Positions 58,329 through 64,000 of a stretch of 64,000 nucleotides of DNA are shown here, in pieces. Each line of letters starts with the position of its first letter. The stretch's first letter is position 1. The notes under the pieces are model-generated. The model was not told the origin of the DNA and ran no database searches. It saw nothing but the letters and a program-made list of their open reading frames with translations. Position numbers and translations under genes: made by a program. Where the stretch lies: the NCBI RefSeq assembly GCF_963678635.1, contig NC_087063.1:16926449-16990448 (forward strand). The letters are read 5' to 3'. Source of the stretch: Symsagittifera roscoffensis. Lineage: Eukaryota; Xenacoelomorpha; Acoela; Convolutidae.

Positions 58329-61300
58329 TGATTCAGAGCCTCTGATTCCGTGCTTTTTCTGTAAAAAAGTCGTTTTTACTCTTAATTCGTGGCACGGGAG
58401 GGTACTGCTCCTTCCTTTTTCCCCACTGAAGCCTCCTTTCAGTCTATTGTCTCCAAAAAGTTGTTTTATCGTGCGCGATTGTCATGTTAAGAGGCTTCGT
58501 GTTTTCTTTTATATTTCCGACCTTCTGTCACTTGCTATTTCAGTTGTTGTTCTGTTTTTCGTGACTTTTCAAACAAAAATGGCCATTTCCCGTATTTCTC
58601 AGAAATAGACTGTCTGCAATCGAATATTCGAAAATTAAAATTTCTAGAATATTCTAGCCTCTTTTTCAACAATACACGATCACTAAGGCTTTTAATGTCT
58701 TTTTTGTGCTGCGACGGAAGGTTCCGCTGTGCCAATCCAGGGGAATGGCACATATTCCCCGGACAGTCCCTTTCAATATCCACATTGATCGCATAACGCC
58801 GGGTTATCGTCAAGTAGTGTTCCAGTTCTCTATAATTAACTTTACAAACCGCATTAGAAAATTGAAATTTATCTTCTCCTTGTCAACTCACCGCGTTTCA
58901 TAAATGGCAATGTACTACATCTAACTGCCCTTCAACATTTTCACAAAACTTGCACTATGAAGAGTGTCCTAGATAATTTTTTTGTTCCTGACTACTTACG
59001 TCGTCTCGCCATAAACTTTCTTCTCGCTCTTGCTTGATTAAACTTTCGGGACGTGGCATGGCCACGCATCCGTTAAAATTAACCTAAGGTCACTCACCGA
59101 GCATGACATGGTCAATTCAAATTTTTTTGAAATATTACTATTTCCCCCATATTGAAAGTCAAACTTCAGGATATGACCGACTGGTGCATTTTTTAGCTTA
59201 CCGAAATGTCCTGAATTGAATATAATTAGCATCAAGTTCATTTGCAGAGTATGAGAAGCAGGGAGGTGAGGGAAAGCGTTTATCAATCTCCGATGGTTTG
59301 ATGATTTTATGTAATCTACTGAGCACAAACAAAACAATATAATAAAGTAGTAGCCTTGTTTTTAGGAAAGAGCTCGTGGTCTGCGTATACTGCGATTCAG
59401 CCATGAGCTCACTATGTTGCATTGAACTAAGTTAGTATGCATAGTTTGACCTTAAATTTGTATTGACTTTGTTGACACGATGTTACGTGAACCACATGTT
59501 GAACTGGCTTTGTATAGAGAGTTACAAAATTTCGGACAGACAATTAATTAGAAAGAGCTCGAACGTTTTCGGAACTATGTCCATCGTTAGATTAATAAAA
59601 TTGATATAAAGTGCTTTAAAGACGTTAAATTATCGTAAAAGACCATTAAGTGGTTGTAAACAAAAAAATCTTTTCACCAATCAACTTTTAGCATTATTAC
59701 GTAAGACTTTTGTAACTTTAGTATCACATAAATTTCTGAGATTTTAAATCTTACTTAGCGTTTCATCATACTTTTTTCGAATTTACATTTTTTTCGATTG
59801 ACATGTTCGATGTTTTGAGCCAAAAATGTTTTTGAACTAAACTCTAAGTGATAGTTACTTGCTCCTGAACTCATCCCTCGCGTTGATCCCTGCCCTCAGT
59901 GTCCTAATATGCAGCGCTTCCAATGTTAGGAGTGTAACATTCGCCCGGAAGTACATATCCACGGAAAATAAAGCAAGGTTCTAAAACGACTGGCCAGCGT
60001 CTTAAAAAAGCTCTACATGCTTTTCACCGGCTCTACCAAAGCCAGTTCTTTTGGTGGTTTTCCTAACATCGGGTCGACAAAAACGTTACTGTTCTCCGGC
60101 TTCGACCAGAACGCTCAAATTAACTTAATTACAAGCAAAATTAGTGAGCTCATGGCTGGGTCTCATTATCCCCAGACCACGAGGTCACTCCTAAAAACAG
60201 GGCTACTGCTATTTATTATATTACGATTGTTTTTGTTCAGTAGATAAAAATCATCATCTTCATCGAAGATGGACCAACCCTTTTCGTCAACTCCTACCTT
60301 CTCATTATCAGAAAATGAATCTAGATGTTAATTAAATTCAATTCAGGGGATGACCAGGAAAGTAAAAGTTCCTATAAAATAGTTTGAGTTCAGTCTCAAG
60401 ACCCCTCCGGATTCTTGAATCCGGGGAAATAACGCTCTTATTTCCCTTCCGGAAGGCCGGACACACTGTCCCAACACCCTTCACCGTTTGCGTGAATGGC
60501 TGTGTAACGATTGTAGCGGCACAATCGTTACAACTCGGAGCGGACTCAGATATTTTCCAGTTGTTTTTTTCTATTTCTGGTCGTTATTTCTATCGCAACT
60601 ATCGTTGTTGTGTTTTTCTCTTGTTTTTCTTCTAAAAACAATGGCCGTTTCGACGTTTCTCGGAAGTGTGAAGTCACAATTCGAATTTTTAAAATTTAAT
60701 AAATCCAGAATCATCTGACCTTCACGATTCGTCTAATCGTTTAAATAACGTTGCTAGTCCGTCAAAACCGTCAAACTCCCAGGTCAGCAAGTACTAATAC
60801 CAATCTGCATTTTCGTACATTCTGGTCGAATGTCACAGAATTCCATTGCGTTGTTTGATTGATCTATTATCTTCCAATTCATTTAAGCAGTTGTCGCTTC
60901 CTCCCCACACTGACGTATGTGAATGCCACCAGTAATCGTCGGTCTTTTGTACCATCCACATTTAACTTGCCTGTTGCCATCTGCACTTATTTTAATGTCT
61001 TGAAAAGCCAAGTGAACGTTCTCATTTGGTTTTTCTAGCTTGAATTGTATGCTGGGGTGATTATGCTAGCAAGTTAAAACTGAAATAAACATAACCTCGA
61101 AAGTTCATAAAGCAGAGTTACGGAAGCTACTTAACAATCTCCTATCAAGAAAGGGGAGGAGATCATTAATAAGATTACTTGCAGCGAATTTTCGACCAAT
61201 CAGAATACAGCAAAATTCGAATTTACATACAATGCTCTAGTGCGAATTTTTTTTTGTGTACACGGGTCGAGGTTCTTTAGTAGGTACAAAAGGTGGGGGG

Positions 61301-61682
61301 GATTGTTAAGTAGATCCGACTTTCGCTCAAAACATATAACCACAGAGGGCAATTGATTGTGCATCCGAAGCGTCGAAATGTTTTATAGTAAAATCTGGAT
61401 GTTCACCCCAGTCAATGAAAATTAGGCTAGCATAATCATCGGATAGTCGTCGACGATCTCGCATTTTGAATTAGGTCTGACAAAAAATTCAAGGTTCAGC
61501 TTCAGATTTTGCATGCCAAAATGCGTCGAAAAGCACTGATTGCTCATTCTAATTGATTTCTGTCTGTCCGAACTTCTTGCTACTAATTATAGAGACAGTT
61601 GAAAGCATCTGAAGCTGTGTTTAGACGCTAGCCTGCCGTTTTATAGCCTAGCTTTATTTTCCTTCCGTATCAACTTCCGGGC
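58329..61682. repeat. 3.35 kb duplicate of 42480-45892
   Basis: Carries class a (3' part), class c inverted, class b and the polypurine tract/LTR block in the same order at an offset of about 15.85 kb. It lacks about 60 bp present at 45217-45280. Class b hairpin CTGGG/CCCAG at 60156-60175. The second stem here is perfect: TGTAACGATTGT / ACAATCGTTACA at 60503-60532. Confidence 0.88.
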
Positions 61683-61864
61683 CAATGTTATATTCTCGGT
61701 TTCTCAGCAAAGTTTTGCTTGTTCGAATCGCTTCCTTTTCTATTTTTACACTAAGTTCAACTTATCTCAACTAAATTTTTTCAATTTGGTCTGGTAAAAG
61801 GCCTTGCCTCCGTTCGGCTGCTAGCCTTCAGACCTTGCGTAGACCTGACTTACGAAGGGCTACA
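61288..61864 (+). mobile_element. Polypurine tract and candidate complete 3' LTR
   Basis: Polypurine AAAAGGTGGGGGGGA (61288-61302), then TGTTAAGTAG (LTR start 61304). A matching terminus GGGCTACA ends at 61864, giving a candidate LTR of 561 bp with TGT...ACA ends. A 47-base hairpin lies near its 3' end (61788-61834). No internal region follows on the right, so this is a 3' LTR. The 5' part of the element is not recognised in the window. Confidence 0.5.
61788..61834 (+). other. Strong hairpin inside the candidate LTR
   Basis: Nested arms GGTCTG (61788-61793) / CAGACC (61829-61834) and AAGGC (61798-61802) / GCCTT (61824-61828), with a further CCG/CGG at the tip. All pairs are Watson-Crick. Single copy in the window, because the other LTR copy is cut before this point. 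Confidence 0.65.
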
Positions 61865-62105
61865 TTAAAAAAATAATATTGAGACAGTTAGAAACCTATA
61901 AGATCTAAATTGGACACTAGCCAATCGTTAGGATAAAATTATTTCCCGTCATTATGTACTTTCCGAGCGAATGTTAGTTTGCAAGTTTGAAATTTAATGG
62001 TTAAATCTGTAAGTAAAATCATTCTTTCTATGTACATTTAGTGAAATGTATTCTAGTCTTGTACTAAATAGTTTGAGCTGTTATTTACATTGAGTAGTTT
62101 GTGAT
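61865..62105. other. Short single-copy stretch, nothing seen
   Basis: AT-rich, with no match to other blocks of the window. It separates the candidate LTR from the next copy of the class c segment. Confidence 0.45.
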
Positions 62106-62655
62106 TTCAGATAACAAAACAATATAATAATAAAGTAAGAGCCTTGTTTTTAGGAAAGACCTCGTGGTCTGCGGATACTTAGATTCAGCCATGAGCTCAC
62201 TATTTTGCCTTGAACTAAGATAGTATGCACGGTTTGACCTTAAAACTGTTTTGAATTTGTTGATACGATGTTACGTGAACCACACATTGAACTGGCTTTG
62301 TATACAGAATTGCAAAATTTCGGACAGACAATTAATTAGAAAGAACTCGAACGTTTTCGGAATTTTTTCCATCCTTAGGTTAATAAAAAAGATATAAAAT
62401 GGTTTACAGACGTTAAATTAACATAACAGACCATTAAGTGGTTCTAAACAAAAAAAAATATTTCCACCAATCAAGTTTTAGCTTTTTACGTAAGAATTTT
62501 GTAAGCTTTAGTTTTACCTAAATTTCTGAGATTTTAAATCTCACTGGAAGTTTCATCATACTAATTTTTCGATTTTACATTTTTTTTCCTTGACATATTC
62601 GATATTTTAGGCCAAAAATGTTTTTGAACTAAACTCTAAGTGATAGCTCTTTGCT
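62106..62655 (-). repeat. Long repeat, class c segment, last copy
   Basis: Begins with ACAAAACAATATAATAATAA, then the inverted hairpin segment CTCGTGGTCTGCGGATACTT (62161-62180). Follows 53955-54495. Confidence 0.7.
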
Positions 62656-64000
62656 TCTGAACTGTAACAATCGCCCAAATACTTCACAGTGACGGAGCGT
62701 AGAAAAAGTCCCTATAGACGACTGGCCGGCGTCAGTGACCTAAATTCTCCTCGTTTTTCATCGTCTCGACCAAGACTGTTGATTTTCTGGTCTGTTTAGG
62801 GCTAAGTAAAAAGTTACTATTTTCAGGCCATCAGTCAAACGACTTTTAATCATCTTCTTTCTACATGCGAATACAACCACATAGCTGGGTCTCGGATCGC
62901 CAGACCTCATGATTGCTTTTAAAAACACGGCTCGAATATCCTATTTTACTATGTTTTTGGTAACAGTTCTATTTTATATCTATTGGAGATGGATTGACCC
63001 TTTCATCTTATTCCTAGCTATTCAGGTTCTAAAAAATCAAATTATACCGGTGTTAATTAAAACTTTCAGGACATCAGAGTAACTAAAAAGTTAATTTAAT
63101 TCATAACTTCACCATATGATAGTCTCTGGTTGCCGAGCCTCTGATTCCGTGCTTTTTCTGTAAAAAAGTCGTTTTTACTCTTAATTCGTGGCACGGGAGG
63201 GTACTGCTCCTTCCTTTTTCCCCACTGAAGCCTCCTTTCAGTCTATTGTCTCCAATAAGTTGTCTTATCGTGCACGATTGTCACGTTAAGAGGCTTCGTG
63301 TTTTCTTTTATTTTTCCGACCGTCTGTCACTTGCTATTTCAGTTGTTGTTTTGTTTTTCGGGACTTTTCAAACAAAAATGGCCATTTCCCGTATTTCTCA
63401 GAAATAGATTGTCTGCAATCGAATTTTCGAAAATTAAAATTTCTAGCTTCTTTTTCAACAATACTTGATCACTAAGGCTTCTAATGTCTTTTTTTTGTGC
63501 TGCGACGGAAGGTTCCGCTGTGCCAATCCGGGGGAATGGCACATATTTCCCGGACAGTCCCTTTCAATGTCCACATTGATCGTATAACGCCGGATTATCG
63601 TCAAGTAGTGTTCCAGTTCTCTATAATTAACTATACAAACCGCATTGGAAAAATGAAATTTATCTTCTCCACGTCAACTCACCGCGTTTCATAAATGGCA
63701 ATGTACTACATCTCACTGCCCTTCAACATTTTCACAAAATTTGCACTATGAAGAGTGTCCTAGGTAATTTTTTTGTTCCTGACTACTTACGTCGTTTCGC
63801 CATTAATTTTCTTCTCGCTCTTGCTTGATTAAAATTTCGGGACGTAGCATGGCCACGCATCCGTTAAAATTAACCTAATGTCACTCACCGAGCATGACAT
63901 GGTCAATTCTAATTTTTTTGAAAAATTACTATTTCCCCCATATTGAATGTCAAACTTCAGGATATGACCGACTGGTGCATTTTTTGCTTTCCGAAATGTC
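62656..64000 (+). repeat. Long repeat, class a, last copy, running off the window
   Basis: TGTAACAATCGCCC (62663), hairpin CTGG/CCAG at 62885-62903, AAAATGGCCATTTCCCGTAT near 63375, GCACTATGAAGAGTGTCCTA (63742) and the start of the next class c segment to 64000. Confidence 0.7.

Noticed and set aside
24179-60532. Treating the 24/31 kb and 44/60 kb GTAAC stems as one homologous structure
   Set aside because: They lie on opposite sides of the GGTCTC hairpin in their classes, so homology of position is not supported; reported separately.

Overview
The window is animal (probably invertebrate) nuclear DNA. It is A+T-rich and shows no operons or ribosome binding sites. It is dominated by decayed LTR retrotransposons and by nested duplications of their remains. 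I see no intact transposon gene. The one plausible host gene is a small two-exon gene for a secreted or membrane-anchored protein at 20.0-20.5 kb on the minus strand. Its introns and splice sites fit many invertebrates. A TTTCAG acceptor just before its start codon would suit a trans-splicing lineage such as nematodes, but this is weak and I do not name the organism.

Region by region. 1-3.65 kb (minus): a Ty3/gypsy element with gag zinc knuckles, protease, reverse transcriptase (RT), RNase H, an integrase remnant and a basic C-terminal tail, broken by in-frame stops, frameshifts and an internal deletion. 3.65-7.96 kb: leader, unassigned coding-like scraps and an old inverted copy of a repeat found again at 42-63 kb. 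7.97-15.57 kb: a direct tandem duplication holding the 5' non-coding region and gag of a second gypsy family. Both copies share two stop codons, so gag was already dead when it duplicated. 15.57-19.32 kb (plus): the pol of that element, with protease D to E, RT YVDD changed to YVVD, and truncation in the integrase N-terminus. 19.3-23.2 kb: the only mostly single-copy stretch, holding the candidate host gene.

23.2-36.7 kb: two tandem copies of a 6.8 kb unit. Each carries a minus-strand gypsy relict (gag, protease, RT), a 35-bp minisatellite and a long repeat with a TATA box and conserved hairpins. 36.7-64 kb: a mosaic of partial copies of the same unit plus further diverged members of the long repeat in both orientations, re-duplicated at distances of roughly 6.2, 12.4 and 15.85 kb. 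Minisatellite length differs in all five copies. Two blocks (45.5 and 61.3 kb) carry the 3' end of another LTR element: a polypurine tract followed by a TGT...ACA LTR.

The most interesting signal is a short hairpin present in every diverged class of the long repeat. Its stem is kept by paired substitutions (CTAGGT/ACCTAG in one class, CTGGG/CCCAG and CTGG/CCAG in others), which suggests selection on a folded transcript or structured DNA rather than on a protein.
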